Shown: positions 8,023 to 17,229, counted from the stretch's first letter. The stretch: DNA of 64,000 nt from Clostridium porci (GCF_009696375.1 NZ_VUMD01000014.1:1-64000); one strand, 5' to 3'. Notes: generated by a model from the letters alone, not told the origin. Made by a program: numbers and translations.

Positions 8023-9033
8023 ATGGAAAGAGATACAATATTAGAGGTACGGCATCTTCATACATGTTTCCGGGTTGGCTCACAGAAAATCAATATATTG
8101 AAAGATGTGTCATTTGATGTGTACAAGGGAAAGACGCTGGCTATCGTGGGGGAATCAGGCTGCGGCAAAAGTGTGACCGTCCATTCCGTGGTCAAGCTGC
8201 TTCCAAAGAATGGGAAAATGACCGGGGGAACCGTGACCTTCCGGCATGATGACCGGGAATATCGCTTAGATGAGATGAAGCCCTATGGAAAAGAGATGAG
8301 GGATATCAGGGGGAAGGGCATCGGTATGATTTTTCAGGATCCCATGGCTTCTTTAAATCCTGTCTATAAGGTAGGGCAGCAGGTGGCTGAAAATCTGATG
8401 CAGCATGAGAAGATTGGAAAAAAAGAGGCGCTTATGCGTGTGGAGGAAATGTTTAAGAAGCTGGGGATACCGGAACCCTCCGTACGTGTAAACAGCTATC
8501 CCCATCAGTTTTCCGGAGGCATGAAACAGCGGGTTATGATTGCTATCGCCATGATCTGCAATCCGCAACTGCTGATTGCGGATGAGCCGACTACAGCCCT
8601 GGATGTAACCATTCAGGCACAGATTATCGAGCTAATGAAAAAAATGGCCAAGGAGGAACAGAAGTCCATTATCCTTATTACCCATAATATGGGACTGGTT
8701 GCGGAGGCGGCAGATTATGTGGCGGTCATGTATATGGGAAGAGTCATGGAGTATGGGGAAATCCATCAGATTTTTCAGTATCCCAGCCATCCTTATACGG
8801 AAGCGCTTATGAAAAGCGTTCCGGTTTTAGGGATGGATGAGGGGAGGGAGTTGGAGACAATCCCAGGAATCACACCGAATCCGGCTGACTTAAAAGAGGG
8901 GTGTGAATTTGCCGGCCGATGCGGATATTGTACGGAGCGGTGCCGGAAAGGAACGATACCTGAGTATGAAACAGAGCCGGGCCACCGTGTGCGCTGCCTG
9001 CGTTACAGCAATTTTAAGGAGGTAGTGCTGTAA
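8023..9033 (+). CDS. ABC transporter ATP-binding protein, DppD/OppD-like
   Basis: A 336-residue cytoplasmic ATPase. Walker A is GESGCGKS near residue 43, the signature is FSGGMKQR, and Walker B is [12 protein letters not shown]. The C-terminal oligopeptide/dipeptide transporter extension (about residues 240-336) contains four cysteines ([14 protein letters not shown]), the usual Fe-S-like or metal-binding cluster of OppD/DppD. It works with the next gene as a heterodimeric motor. The stop TAA overlaps the ATG of the next gene (TAATG), indicating coupled translation. Confidence 0.9.
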   Translation: MERDTILEVRHLHTCFRVGSQKINILKDVSFDVYKGKTLAIVGESGCGKSVTVHSVVKLLPKNGKMTGGTVTFRHDDREYRLDEMKPYGKEMRDIRGKGIGMIFQDPMASLNPVYKVGQQVAENLMQHEKIGKKEALMRVEEMFKKLGIPEPSVRVNSYPHQFSGGMKQRVMIAIAMICNPQLLIADEPTTALDVTIQAQIIELMKKMAKEEQKSIILITHNMGLVAEAADYVAVMYMGRVMEYGEIHQIFQYPSHPYTEALMKSVPVLGMDEGRELETIPGITPNPADLKEGCEFAGRCGYCTERCRKGTIPEYETEPGHRVRCLRYSNFKEVVL

Positions 9034-10031
9034 TGGAAAAAAAGGATATTATTTTTGAAATACAAGATTTAAAGAAGCATTACCCCATTCAATCGGGTTT
9101 ATTAAAAAAGAAGACAGGCTGTATAAAGGCCCTTGACGGAATCTCGCTTACGATTCATAAGGGAGAAACCATCGGGATTGTAGGAGAGTCTGGTTGTGGG
9201 AAATCGACCTTTGGAAAGAATATGATGATGCTGGAAACTCCCACCTCCGGCAGTCTTAGCTACAGCCTTGATGGGGAAATGATTGATGTTACAAAGCTGA
9301 AGGGAAAGGAGCTGCTTCGTTTCAGGAAAAAGGTACAGATGGTATTTCAGGATCCATATTCGTCTCTGAATCCGACCAAGAAAATCATATCATCGTTTGA
9401 TGAACCAATGAAGGTCCATGGGATGTATTCTCAGAAAGAAAGGCAAGAGCGGATTTGCGACTGTATGAATATGGTTAATTTGAGTCCGGACTATCTATAC
9501 CGGTATCCACATGAATTTTCCGGGGGACAGAGGCAGAGAATCTGTATCGCCAGGGCACTGTGCATTAATCCGGAACTGGTAATTTGTGACGAACCGGTGT
9601 CGGCTCTGGATGTGTCTATCCAGGCGCAGGTTTTAAATCTGATGAAACAGATTCAGAAGGAGCTGGGGCTTACCTATGTGTTTATTGCTCATGATTTAAG
9701 TGTGGTTCAGTACATGAGCAACCGAATCATGGTTATGTATCTGGGACGGGTGGTGGAGACCGCCGATTCAAGGAGGCTCTATGATAACCCTCTGCATCCC
9801 TATACCCAGGCGCTTCTGTCGGCGGTTCCTGTCCCCTCTTTGAATAAAGAAAAGCAGAGGATTGTTCTGGATGGGGATGTACCAAGCCCCATAAATAAGC
9901 CCTCCGGCTGTCCTTTCCATACCCGCTGTTCCCAGTGTATGGAAATCTGTAAAAAGGAGCTGCCACCGACAGTTACCACAGAGGAAGGCCATCAGGTGGT
10001 CTGCCATTTATATCAGCAGAAAGGAAAATGA
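9033..10031 (+). CDS. ABC transporter ATP-binding protein, DppF/OppF-like
   Basis: A 332-residue ATPase, the second motor subunit. Walker A is GESGCGKST, the signature is FSGGQRQRICIARAL, and Walker B is LVICDEPVSALD with the H-loop VFIAHD. The C-terminal OppF extension has CPFHTRCSQCMEIC cysteines. It starts on the last base of the preceding stop codon. Its own end overlaps the next gene by four bases (ATGA), tying the glycosidase-like gene to the transporter. Confidence 0.9.
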   Translation: MEKKDIIFEIQDLKKHYPIQSGLLKKKTGCIKALDGISLTIHKGETIGIVGESGCGKSTFGKNMMMLETPTSGSLSYSLDGEMIDVTKLKGKELLRFRKKVQMVFQDPYSSLNPTKKIISSFDEPMKVHGMYSQKERQERICDCMNMVNLSPDYLYRYPHEFSGGQRQRICIARALCINPELVICDEPVSALDVSIQAQVLNLMKQIQKELGLTYVFIAHDLSVVQYMSNRIMVMYLGRVVETADSRRLYDNPLHPYTQALLSAVPVPSLNKEKQRIVLDGDVPSPINKPSGCPFHTRCSQCMEICKKELPPTVTTEEGHQVVCHLYQQKGK

Positions 10032-11467
10032 AGATGCAGAGCTTAAAATATTTGTTCCTGGACACAGGGATTTTAAATGGACACTGGTGTGCCAACATGG
10101 AATTGAAGGTGAATCCGGCAGTTAAGGATACAAAATGCAATCCTTTGTTTCAAGAAGAGTTTTTTGCAGACCCTCCTAAGCCATGGGAGGTGCGATATGA
10201 TAACGGGTATCCCAATGTATTCTATGATGAGGAGAAAAAGATATTCCGGCTGTATTATACCTTGATTATTTATGATGAAGATTCCCAGAATACACCGCTT
10301 AAGGATAGGCCGGGAAAGCTCTATATGCCCACGTCATCCAGGATTACGGCGGTATGCTATGCGGAATCAGAGGACGGAACTAATTGGGTGAAACCGGATT
10401 TGGGGCTTGTTGAGTTTAAGGGAAATACACATAATAATATTCTAATGCGGAATGCTCATGGAACCAGCGTCCTGTATGATAAGGAGGAGAAGGAGCCGGC
10501 GAGGCGGTATAAGCTGATGACCAAAATAGAGTTTTCATCAGATTGCAGCTATATGGCGGTTGCGTTCTCCGCAGATGGGATTCATTTCTGCGATCCGATT
10601 CCGTGGCCTAAATTCAACCCACAGGCCGATACCTATAATTTTGTGTTCAGGGACAGCAGGACGAACCGCTTTGTATTGATTACACGTATATGGAAGAATG
10701 GACTGCGTGTGGCAGCCAGATGTGAGAGTGAGGATTTCCTTTTCTGGTCAGAGCCGGTGGAAGTTGGCAGGGGGCAGGGCTACACGGAGCAGATTTATTC
10801 TATGCCGGTATTCGAGTATGAAAGATTATATCTGGGGCTGGCTTCCGTGTATCACGAAGGAAATCGGGATTCGGATGATTTTGATACGGTAGATTTAAGG
10901 CTGACCTATTCCACAGATTTATCTAAGTTTGAATGGGTAGGAGAAGGGCAGAATTTTATTCCGCGTGGAAGTGGGCATTATCCGGATGGCCAATTTGACT
11001 GCGGTTGCATCTACGCAAGCATACCAGTGGAAATCGACGGCAGGCTGTATTTTTATTACATGGGTGGAAATGGAAGGCATACGGATTACAGGGAGACATC
11101 CTTTGCGAGATGCTCGATTGAAAAGGACCACTTTGCATATTATCAAACGCTTGAAGACGAAAAGGAAGGCGTACTGACGACGGCAGGATTATTTGTTTTT
11201 GGAAATTCGCTGGAAATTCTGGCGGAAGTGGAGCCGGATGGTTATATTGTCTGCGAACTCACGGACAGCAGTGGAGTGACGAGAAAGCCGGCTTTTGAGG
11301 AGCGGCTGAGCAGGCCTGTGACGGGAAGTGGGTGGCAGACGGTGCTGTTTGAGGATTTTGAATTAACGCAGGTAAAGGAGCTGCCGGTATCGTTACGTTT
11401 CCGGTTTAAGCATGCACGGTTATATGGGCTGCGGGGGGATATCCATGTACTGCCGCACAGATATTAA
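10028..11467 (+). CDS. Glycosidase-like five-bladed beta-propeller protein (GH32/43-like)
   Basis: A 479-residue cytoplasmic protein without signal peptide. It shows repeated propeller-blade motifs: GYPNVFYDEEKKIFRLYYT, AVCYAESEDGTNWVKPD, MAVAFSADGIHFCDP and RLTYSTDLSKFEWVG. These SxDGxxW/F patterns are typical of GH32/GH43/GH130-type beta-propellers. I cannot assign the family or name the catalytic acids with certainty. Its start overlaps the DppF stop, so it is translated with the transporter and probably processes the imported compound inside the cell. With an RpiR/SIS regulator and a binding-protein transporter, a sugar-containing substrate is likely. The substrate is unknown. Confidence 0.6.
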   Translation: MKMQSLKYLFLDTGILNGHWCANMELKVNPAVKDTKCNPLFQEEFFADPPKPWEVRYDNGYPNVFYDEEKKIFRLYYTLIIYDEDSQNTPLKDRPGKLYMPTSSRITAVCYAESEDGTNWVKPDLGLVEFKGNTHNNILMRNAHGTSVLYDKEEKEPARRYKLMTKIEFSSDCSYMAVAFSADGIHFCDPIPWPKFNPQADTYNFVFRDSRTNRFVLITRIWKNGLRVAARCESEDFLFWSEPVEVGRGQGYTEQIYSMPVFEYERLYLGLASVYHEGNRDSDDFDTVDLRLTYSTDLSKFEWVGEGQNFIPRGSGHYPDGQFDCGCIYASIPVEIDGRLYFYYMGGNGRHTDYRETSFARCSIEKDHFAYYQTLEDEKEGVLTTAGLFVFGNSLEILAEVEPDGYIVCELTDSSGVTRKPAFEERLSRPVTGSGWQTVLFEDFELTQVKELPVSLRFRFKHARLYGLRGDIHVLPHRY

Positions 11468-11541
11468 AACAGGAGGGATGACGAAGGCTCCGGTGCTCGT
11501 TTCTATCGAGCACACAGGCAGCTATGTACGCTGCCAGGAAG

Positions 11542-11575
11542 ATGCTGGCACCTGCCATATGGTGCCAGCATTTTC
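11542..11575 (+). terminator. Terminator of the peptide transporter operon
   Basis: A perfect 11-bp stem (ATGCTGGCACC at 11542-11552 with GGTGCCAGCAT at 11561-11571), an 8-base loop and a following U-rich stretch. Confidence 0.85.
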
Positions 11576-11672
11576 AAATACACGTTCGCTCTCCGATTTA
11601 CAGGCAGCAATTAATGATACACGGCTTTTGGATTCCTTACCATCAGAAGCGCTTCCTTTTGTACCAAAACGA

Positions 11673-11704
11673 TTATAAACCTAAATGTAAAACATGGTTG
11701 ACAA
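11673..11704. promoter_or_regulatory. BirA-type operator 1, overlapping the bio -35 box
   Basis: TTATAAACC and GGTTGACAA are separated by 14 bases, matching the BirA half-site pattern TTGTAAACC-N14/15-GGTTTACAA. The right half-site contains the -35 hexamer TTGACA (11698-11703). BirA bound to biotinyl-AMP would therefore block RNA polymerase. Confidence 0.8.
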
Positions 11705-11726
11705 TTCAAATCCACACCAGTAAAAT
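11698..11726 (+). promoter_or_regulatory. bioB promoter
   Basis: TTGACA at 11698-11703 and TAAAAT at 11721-11726, with a 17-base spacer. It lies between and partly inside the two BirA-type operators. Transcription should start near 11733. Confidence 0.75.
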
Positions 11727-11735
11727 AAAAATGAA

Positions 11736-11767
11736 TTGTCAACCCATAAAAGCAAAAAGGTTTACAT
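11736..11767. promoter_or_regulatory. BirA-type operator 2, in the bioB leader
   Basis: TTGTCAACC and GGTTTACAT with a 14-base spacer. Its centre is 63 bp downstream of operator 1, at the expected transcription start and leader. The left half-site of this operator and the right half-site of operator 1 also form a perfect 13-bp inverted repeat. Confidence 0.8.
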
Positions 11768-11785
11768 ACGAAAGGAAGCTGCCTT

Positions 11786-12754
11786 ATGAGTATTGTATCA
11801 GAATTAAAAAATAAGATATTAGCAGGAGAAGAAATTACCAGAGACGAGGCGTTAAAGCTGGTGGGAACTCCTTTTCAGGAGCTGAGGCAGGCGGCTGATC
11901 AGCTGAGAGCGCATTTCTGTGGAAATCGCTTTGATATGTGTACAATTATTAATGGAAAGTGCGGAAAATGTTCCGAGGACTGCAAGTATTGCGCCCAAAG
12001 TATGCATTATCACACTTCCCTGAAAGACAGCTATCCGCTGTTGTCTACAGAAGAACTGCTGGCCGGCGCAAAACAAAATGAAGACCAGGGTGTGCTTCGG
12101 TATTCGATTGTTACTTCCGGCAGGCGTCTGTCAGACAAAGAGGTGGATCGGGTTTGTGAAAGTATCCGCCAGATCAGAAAAGAGACCGAAATTGAGGTCT
12201 GCGTGTCTTTTGGACTGCTGGGGGAAACGCAGTTTAAAAAGCTCAAGGATGCGGGGGCTTCTCGCGTACACTGTAATCTTGAATCCTCCAGACGTTATTT
12301 TGCCAGGGTCTGTACCACTCATACCTACGATGAGAAAATTGAGACCTTAAAGGCGGCACAGCGTGCCGGATTATCCGTCTGCTCCGGTGGCATTATCGGG
12401 CTGGGGGAAACAATGGAAGACAGAATTGATATGGCTTTGACTGCCAGGGAGCTGGGGGTAAAGTCAGTTCCGGTGAACTTACTGAATCCTATCCCTGGCA
12501 CACCCTATGAGAACAACCGCGTATTGAGCAATGATGAATTGTGCCGGGTCGTTGCAATCTTCCGTTTTCTGATTCCGGACGGGGATATCCGTCTGGCCGG
12601 TGGTCGGGGATTGATAGAAGATAAAGGGAAACAATGTTTTGCAAGCGGTGCAAATGCCGCCATTTCCGGAGATATGCTGACAACTGCAGGAATTACGGTT
12701 GAAACCGATATGAAGCTGTTAAAGGGGATGGGTTATGAAGTGCGTCTGCAGTAA
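11786..12754 (+). CDS. bioB: Biotin synthase
   Basis: A 322-residue radical SAM enzyme that inserts sulfur into dethiobiotin to make biotin. The [4Fe-4S] cysteines are C62, C66 and C69 (CSEDCKYCAQS). The family motifs GLGET, NLLNPIPGTPYE and RLAGGRG are present; the last two help bind SAM and the [2Fe-2S] cluster. AAAGGAAG lies eight bases before the ATG. It is the first gene of the biotin operon and follows two BirA operators, so it should be repressed when biotin is plentiful. Length is normal for the family. Confidence 0.95.
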   Translation: MSIVSELKNKILAGEEITRDEALKLVGTPFQELRQAADQLRAHFCGNRFDMCTIINGKCGKCSEDCKYCAQSMHYHTSLKDSYPLLSTEELLAGAKQNEDQGVLRYSIVTSGRRLSDKEVDRVCESIRQIRKETEIEVCVSFGLLGETQFKKLKDAGASRVHCNLESSRRYFARVCTTHTYDEKIETLKAAQRAGLSVCSGGIIGLGETMEDRIDMALTARELGVKSVPVNLLNPIPGTPYENNRVLSNDELCRVVAIFRFLIPDGDIRLAGGRGLIEDKGKQCFASGANAAISGDMLTTAGITVETDMKLLKGMGYEVRLQ

Positions 12755-13283
12755 TTTGAGAAAAAAAGGGGGGGCATCTTCCCTTCAGAGAATAGCGCTG
12801 GATGGGGTTTTCACAGCTATTCTGGTGGCTTTGGGCATGATTAAGCTTCCTTCTCTTTTTCCGGGAGCAGAATTTCAGTTATCGGCGCCTTATGCGGTAT
12901 GTCTGGCAGCCATGGTCGGATTTAAGCGATATCTGATCATTGGAATCTGTTCCAGTATCATTCAGCTGCTGTTAGGAACTCACACTATTTGGAATGTGTT
13001 GGTTGCCATGGTGTTCCGTATAGCAGCAGGATTGATTGTGACCAAATGTCCGGTCAGAAAGTTTTCCATTCCGGCGTCCGGCCCGATTGGAACGGGATGT
13101 GCCAGATTCGTGTTGGCAGTGATGTTGAAGGTACCTGTAATGCCGCTCCTGGCAGCTGCTGTGCCGGGCATGATTTTTACGGCGGTTTGTGCATCGGCGA
13201 TGGAACCGGTACTGCGCAGAGTACTGTCAAAGAGCGGGGCGCAGCTGTACGAAAAGAAAGTCGGGGAGGCCAGTTGTGAATAA
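12735..13283 (+). CDS. Membrane protein in the biotin operon, ECF S-component-like
   Basis: A 182-residue integral membrane protein with four to five hydrophobic segments (for example GVFTAILVALGMIKLPSLF, YAVCLAAMVGF, YLIIGICSSIIQLLLG and MPLLAAAVPGMIFTAV). The segment pattern resembles small substrate-binding (S) components of energy-coupling-factor transporters, but it does not look like a standard BioY. It overlaps bioB by 20 bases and bioW by 8 bases, so it is firmly in the biotin operon. A role in uptake of biotin, pimelate or another precursor is inferred from position only. A run of seven A and seven G at 12761-12774 lies just inside the start and could slip. Confidence 0.6.
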   Translation: MKCVCSNLRKKGGASSLQRIALDGVFTAILVALGMIKLPSLFPGAEFQLSAPYAVCLAAMVGFKRYLIIGICSSIIQLLLGTHTIWNVLVAMVFRIAAGLIVTKCPVRKFSIPASGPIGTGCARFVLAVMLKVPVMPLLAAAVPGMIFTAVCASAMEPVLRRVLSKSGAQLYEKKVGEASCE

Positions 13284-14004
13284 AGATTTGTATAGTGTGA
13301 AGATGCGCGCCAGTCGAAAAGAAAATGGCAGAGATCAGCATATTTCCGGAGCGGAAAAAATCGTAATGGAGGATAAATTGGATACTATCTGCAGGCAGCT
13401 TCTGGAGAGGGCTCTGCACCATGCAAAAGGAAGGGCGGATTTGATCAATCTTAAGATAGAAAAAGTTTCTCAGGAGGATGTGATGGTCGTGGATGCGCTG
13501 CCTGTATCTACCTGTGAGGTTAATACGGCCGCAGAGGGCCGGTTAAAGCTTGCAGAACTTTTGAAAAAATCAGGTATTGGAAACAGTGAGCAGATATTAG
13601 CAAAAATGGAGGATACCTGGGGGATGCGCGGGGCAATACTGCTAAACGTAGATACCATGGAACGCCTGGAACCGAACCATGACCGGGGCATCCGCGCTAC
13701 TTATATGGATGTGGAGGATAACAGTGACGACAGATCACAAAAGAACCATTTTAAAGAGGCTCTGATACTCGCCACTAAGGTAGCCAATCACAAAAATATT
13801 ATCGGGGAATTGTGTATCTCTGATGATCCGGATTACGTAACCGGTTATTTCGCATCAAAGGAGCTGGGGTATGTGCGGATCACAAAACTGAAGGAGGGCG
13901 GATGCCCGGATGGGGGAAGGATCTTTCTGTTCCGGGGATCCACAGAAGAAGCAGCCGACTGTATCCATTTTCTGGAACAGCAAAAAATGCTGGTGCGGAT
14001 CTAA
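13276..14004 (+). CDS. bioW: 6-carboxyhexanoate-CoA ligase (pimeloyl-CoA synthetase)
   Basis: A 242-residue BioW, which joins free pimelate to CoA using ATP to give pimeloyl-CoA for BioF. Family motifs are clear: YSVKMRASRK at the start, HISGAEKIV, MRGAILLNVDTMERL, KEALILATKVANH and ELCISDDPDYVTGY. The start is a GTG at 13276, with GGGGAGG six bases upstream; this matches the usual BioW N-terminus. It overlaps the membrane protein gene. BioW in place of BioC/BioH means the organism makes biotin from free pimelate. Confidence 0.93.
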   Translation: MNKDLYSVKMRASRKENGRDQHISGAEKIVMEDKLDTICRQLLERALHHAKGRADLINLKIEKVSQEDVMVVDALPVSTCEVNTAAEGRLKLAELLKKSGIGNSEQILAKMEDTWGMRGAILLNVDTMERLEPNHDRGIRATYMDVEDNSDDRSQKNHFKEALILATKVANHKNIIGELCISDDPDYVTGYFASKELGYVRITKLKEGGCPDGGRIFLFRGSTEEAADCIHFLEQQKMLVRI

Positions 14005-14077
14005 TGGGGTAAGCATTTATGCAGCTTTCAGAGTTTCTCAAACCCCTGGAGGTTCTGGATAAGAGAGGTAACAGAGC

Positions 14078-15247
14078 ATGAGTAAATGGAGCAGAATGGA
14101 AAAGGAACTGGAGCTTTTAAAAGAAAAGAATCTGTTCCGAAATATGACGATATTTGATTCGGCCCAGAGCACACAAGTGATGGTGGAAGGAGAACAACGG
14201 TACCTGTTTTCTTCCAATAGTTATCTGGATATGTGCAATGATTCAAAGGTGAAGGAATACGCTGCTGGCGTGATGGATGAGTATGGCATTGGTTCAGGCG
14301 GTTCGCGGCTGACTACGGGAACGTCGCGTATTCATATACAGCTGGAAGCTGTTATTGCTGCATTAAAAAAGCGGGAAGCCGCACTGGTATTTAATACAGG
14401 ATACATGGCTAATGCAGGCATAATATCTGCCCTGACAAGGAAGGGAGATGTTATATACAGCGATGAACTCAATCATGCAAGTATTATTGACGGCTGCAGG
14501 CTGTCGAAAGCGGATCTGGTGATATACCGCCATAATGATATGAAAGATCTTGAGAAAAAAATCAGGGCTAATCCTGGCCGCTGTGGATTGATTGTCAGTG
14601 ACGGAGTGTTCAGTATGGACGGTGATATTGTGAATCTGCCAGGACTGGTAGAACTGGCCAACCGTTACGAACTGTTGTCTATGATTGACGAAGCACATGC
14701 GACCGGTGTGATCGGAGCGACTGGGCGAGGAACGGAAGAGTACTACAGCATGGAAGGTTCTGTGGATGTGCTGATGGGAACCTTAAGCAAATCAATAGGC
14801 AGTGAAGGCGGTTTTGTCTGCGGTTCCCATACTTTAATTCAATATCTGATTAACAAGGCCAGAAGCTTTCTCTTTTCTACTGCCCTTTCACCGGTGTCTA
14901 TGGCCGCCTCCATACAGGGAATCCGGCAGATTATGGAATGTCCCCAGCGGGTAAGAAAGCTTCAGGATAATATACGTTACTGCTGCGAGGCTTTAAAGAA
15001 ACGAGGAATCAATGCATTTTCCGAGACGGCAATCATTCCGGTCATTATTGGGGATGAAGGCAGAGCAATGGAAATTATGGAATTGTTAAAGCAGCGCAGC
15101 TATTATATTTCTGCTATTCGCTATCCAACTGTGGCAAAAGGCAGCGCCAGACTGAGGATTACGCTGATGTCTTCCCATACCCCAAAAGAGATAGATGGAT
15201 TGGCAGATGCTCTGGCGGCCTGTATGATGAATGCGAATGAAAGATGA
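14078..15247 (+). CDS. bioF: 8-amino-7-oxononanoate synthase
   Basis: A 389-residue PLP-dependent alpha-oxoamine synthase condensing pimeloyl-CoA with alanine. The PLP lysine is K238 (MGTLSKSIGSEGGF), with DEAHATGV at 204-211 binding the cofactor and SGGSRLTTGT near 73-82. The length is normal. A 73-base gap separates it from bioW, and the ribosome site AGAGAGGT precedes the ATG. The final ATGA overlaps a possible start of bioD. Confidence 0.93.
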   Translation: MSKWSRMEKELELLKEKNLFRNMTIFDSAQSTQVMVEGEQRYLFSSNSYLDMCNDSKVKEYAAGVMDEYGIGSGGSRLTTGTSRIHIQLEAVIAALKKREAALVFNTGYMANAGIISALTRKGDVIYSDELNHASIIDGCRLSKADLVIYRHNDMKDLEKKIRANPGRCGLIVSDGVFSMDGDIVNLPGLVELANRYELLSMIDEAHATGVIGATGRGTEEYYSMEGSVDVLMGTLSKSIGSEGGFVCGSHTLIQYLINKARSFLFSTALSPVSMAASIQGIRQIMECPQRVRKLQDNIRYCCEALKKRGINAFSETAIIPVIIGDEGRAMEIMELLKQRSYYISAIRYPTVAKGSARLRITLMSSHTPKEIDGLADALAACMMNANER

Positions 15248-15261
15248 AGAAGAGGTATAAG

Positions 15262-15945
15262 ATGAACAGGAAACTATTTATTACCGGTACCGGAACTGAT
15301 ATTGGGAAAACATATGTTGCCGGACTGATTGTAAAAAAGCTGGCAAGCAATGGATGGAAAGCGGCATACTATAAGGCGGCCATGAGCGGGAATGATCGCC
15401 GGGAGGATGGAAGTCTGATCCCGGGTGATGCCTTGTGGGTAAAAAATATCTCCGGTATCTCGCAGGAACTGTCCGAAATGTGTCCCTATATTTATGAAAA
15501 TGCGTATTCCCCGCATCTGGCATCCCGAATAGAGGGCAACCCGGTGCAGATGGATGTGGTAAAGAAGCGCTTTGAAGCAGTATGCGAAACGTATGATTAT
15601 GTGACCATGGAAGGAAGCGGAGGCATTCTCTGCCCGCTCTGTTTTGACGAGGCAAAGATTCAACTGGAAGATGTGGTGAAGGAGCTGGGGCTGTCCAGCC
15701 TGATTGTAGCGGATGCCGGGCTGGGAACCATCAACAGCGTGGTACTGACCGTAGAGTATATGCGCAGTCACGGCCTGCCGGTGAAGGGTATTATTTTCAA
15801 CCACTATCATCCTGGTAATGTGATGGAAGAAGATAACAAAGGGATGTGTGAGTATATGACCGGACTGAAGGTGCTTGCCTGCGTGCAGGACAGCGATACA
15901 GAACTGGACATAAATGCAGACGTTCTGGCAGCTCTTTACGAATAA
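15262..15945 (+). CDS. bioD: Dethiobiotin synthetase
   Basis: A 227-residue ATP-dependent carboxylase closing the ureido ring of dethiobiotin. The P-loop is TGTGTDIGKT at residues 8-17. Substrate motifs KAAMSG, MEGSGG and LVADAGLGTINS follow. I chose the ATG at 15262 because AAGAAGAGG sits just before it; an in-frame ATG at 15244 overlaps the bioF stop and would add six residues. It is the fifth gene of the biotin operon. Confidence 0.92.
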   Translation: MNRKLFITGTGTDIGKTYVAGLIVKKLASNGWKAAYYKAAMSGNDRREDGSLIPGDALWVKNISGISQELSEMCPYIYENAYSPHLASRIEGNPVQMDVVKKRFEAVCETYDYVTMEGSGGILCPLCFDEAKIQLEDVVKELGLSSLIVADAGLGTINSVVLTVEYMRSHGLPVKGIIFNHYHPGNVMEEDNKGMCEYMTGLKVLACVQDSDTELDINADVLAALYE

Positions 15946-15965
15946 TGGAAAGGTGAAAGATAAAT

Positions 15966-17153
15966 ATGATCTGGTATCCCTATGTACAAATGAAGACGAT
16001 GAAACAGCCCTATAACATTGTCGATGCCGAAGGAGTGTATCTGTATACGAAAGAACAGAAGCTGATTGATTCTGTATCCTCCTGGTGGAGCGTGATTCAC
16101 GGATACAAAAATCCGGCGCTGAATGAGGCAATCAAAGGACAGTTGGATCGATTTGCTCATGTTATGATGGGCGGGTTGACCCATGAGCCGGTTCAAAAAC
16201 TCTCTGCCAGGCTGGAGGAATGGCTGCCTGGTGATTTGGATTACTGTTTCTTTTCTGACTCAGGAAGCGTTGCGGTGGAAGTCGCTCTGAAAATGGCTCT
16301 TCAATTCAATATTAACAGGGGAAGTAAGCGAAACATAGTATTGTCACTGGAACATGCCTACCATGGCGATACATTTAAGACCATGGAGGTGGGAGATGAT
16401 GAGGACTATCATGCAATCCTTACTAAGAAAAAGGGGGTTTTTCACATTCCGACTGAGATACCTGCTCTGGAGGAAGCATTTAAAAAGCATGGTGAGGAAT
16501 TTTACTGCTTTATTGTGGAGCCTCTGCTGCAGGGCGCAGGCGGTATGAGGATGTACGACATTTCTTTCCTGAAGAGAGCCAGGGAGCTTTGCGACCAGTA
16601 TGATGTGTTGTTGATCTTCGACGAGGTGGCAACGGGATTTGGACGTACCGGCAACCGCTTTGTGGCCGATCTGGTGCTGCCCGATATTCTGGTGTTGGGG
16701 AAGGCTCTGACCGGAGGCTATATCGGTCATGCAGCTACAGTTGCCAATCATCGTATTTTTGACGGATTCTACAGCGATAACCCGGATCATGCGTTGATGC
16801 ATGGCCCGACCTTTATGGGAAACGCGCTTGCTTGCAGCGTTGCGCTCAAATCCATTGAACTGTTTGAAAATGGTCGCTATTTGGATAGAATTAAGAAAAT
16901 AGAGAGGATTACACGCCGTGAGATGGAAGGCTTTGCTGATCCGCGTATCAGACAAGTCCGCATCATGGGCGGATGCGTTTGTGTGGAATTGAAGGACAGA
17001 GCAGATCTCAAAGGATATCAGGAGTTTGCTTATCAGAGAGGTGTATTCAGCCGTCCTTTCTTAAATTATATGTATGCTATGGTGCCTTATGTAATTGAGG
17101 AAGAACAACTGGTGCAGGTGCTGAAATGCATGAGAGACTGGTTTCTGGTTTGA
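15966..17153 (+). CDS. bioA: Adenosylmethionine-8-amino-7-oxononanoate aminotransferase
   Basis: A 395-residue class III aminotransferase turning KAPA into DAPA. The PLP lysine is K246 (VLGKALTGGYIG). The DEVATGFGRTG motif at 219-229 binds the cofactor. The SSWWSVIHGYKNP and HVMMGGLTHEP stretches are typical of BioA. GGAAAGGTGAAAG precedes the ATG. It is the last gene of the biotin operon; no clear terminator was seen right after it. Confidence 0.92.
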   Translation: MIWYPYVQMKTMKQPYNIVDAEGVYLYTKEQKLIDSVSSWWSVIHGYKNPALNEAIKGQLDRFAHVMMGGLTHEPVQKLSARLEEWLPGDLDYCFFSDSGSVAVEVALKMALQFNINRGSKRNIVLSLEHAYHGDTFKTMEVGDDEDYHAILTKKKGVFHIPTEIPALEEAFKKHGEEFYCFIVEPLLQGAGGMRMYDISFLKRARELCDQYDVLLIFDEVATGFGRTGNRFVADLVLPDILVLGKALTGGYIGHAATVANHRIFDGFYSDNPDHALMHGPTFMGNALACSVALKSIELFENGRYLDRIKKIERITRREMEGFADPRIRQVRIMGGCVCVELKDRADLKGYQEFAYQRGVFSRPFLNYMYAMVPYVIEEEQLVQVLKCMRDWFLV

Positions 17154-17229
17154 AGCATACATGTGTAAGAGTATAAAAACAGATCCTTCCATGCTGCCCT
17201 TTCCATCATGATAAACATTCAGCGGAACA

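Larger units (their letters stand above)
11468..11785. other. Intergenic region: dpp terminator and bio control region
   Basis: About 318 bases between the transporter operon and bioB. It holds a strong terminator at 11542-11575 and the double BirA operator and promoter at 11673-11767. No protein gene is supported; short reading frames here lack ribosome sites. Confidence 0.7.

Noticed and set aside
11412..11678. Small protein-coding genes between the transporter operon and bioB
   Set aside because: The frames overlap the terminator and operator, have no ribosome sites and no similarity to known families.
15274..16131. 285-codon open frame on the minus strand
   Set aside because: Runs opposite bioD and bioA, both of which are certain; histidine- and isoleucine-rich shadow sequence.
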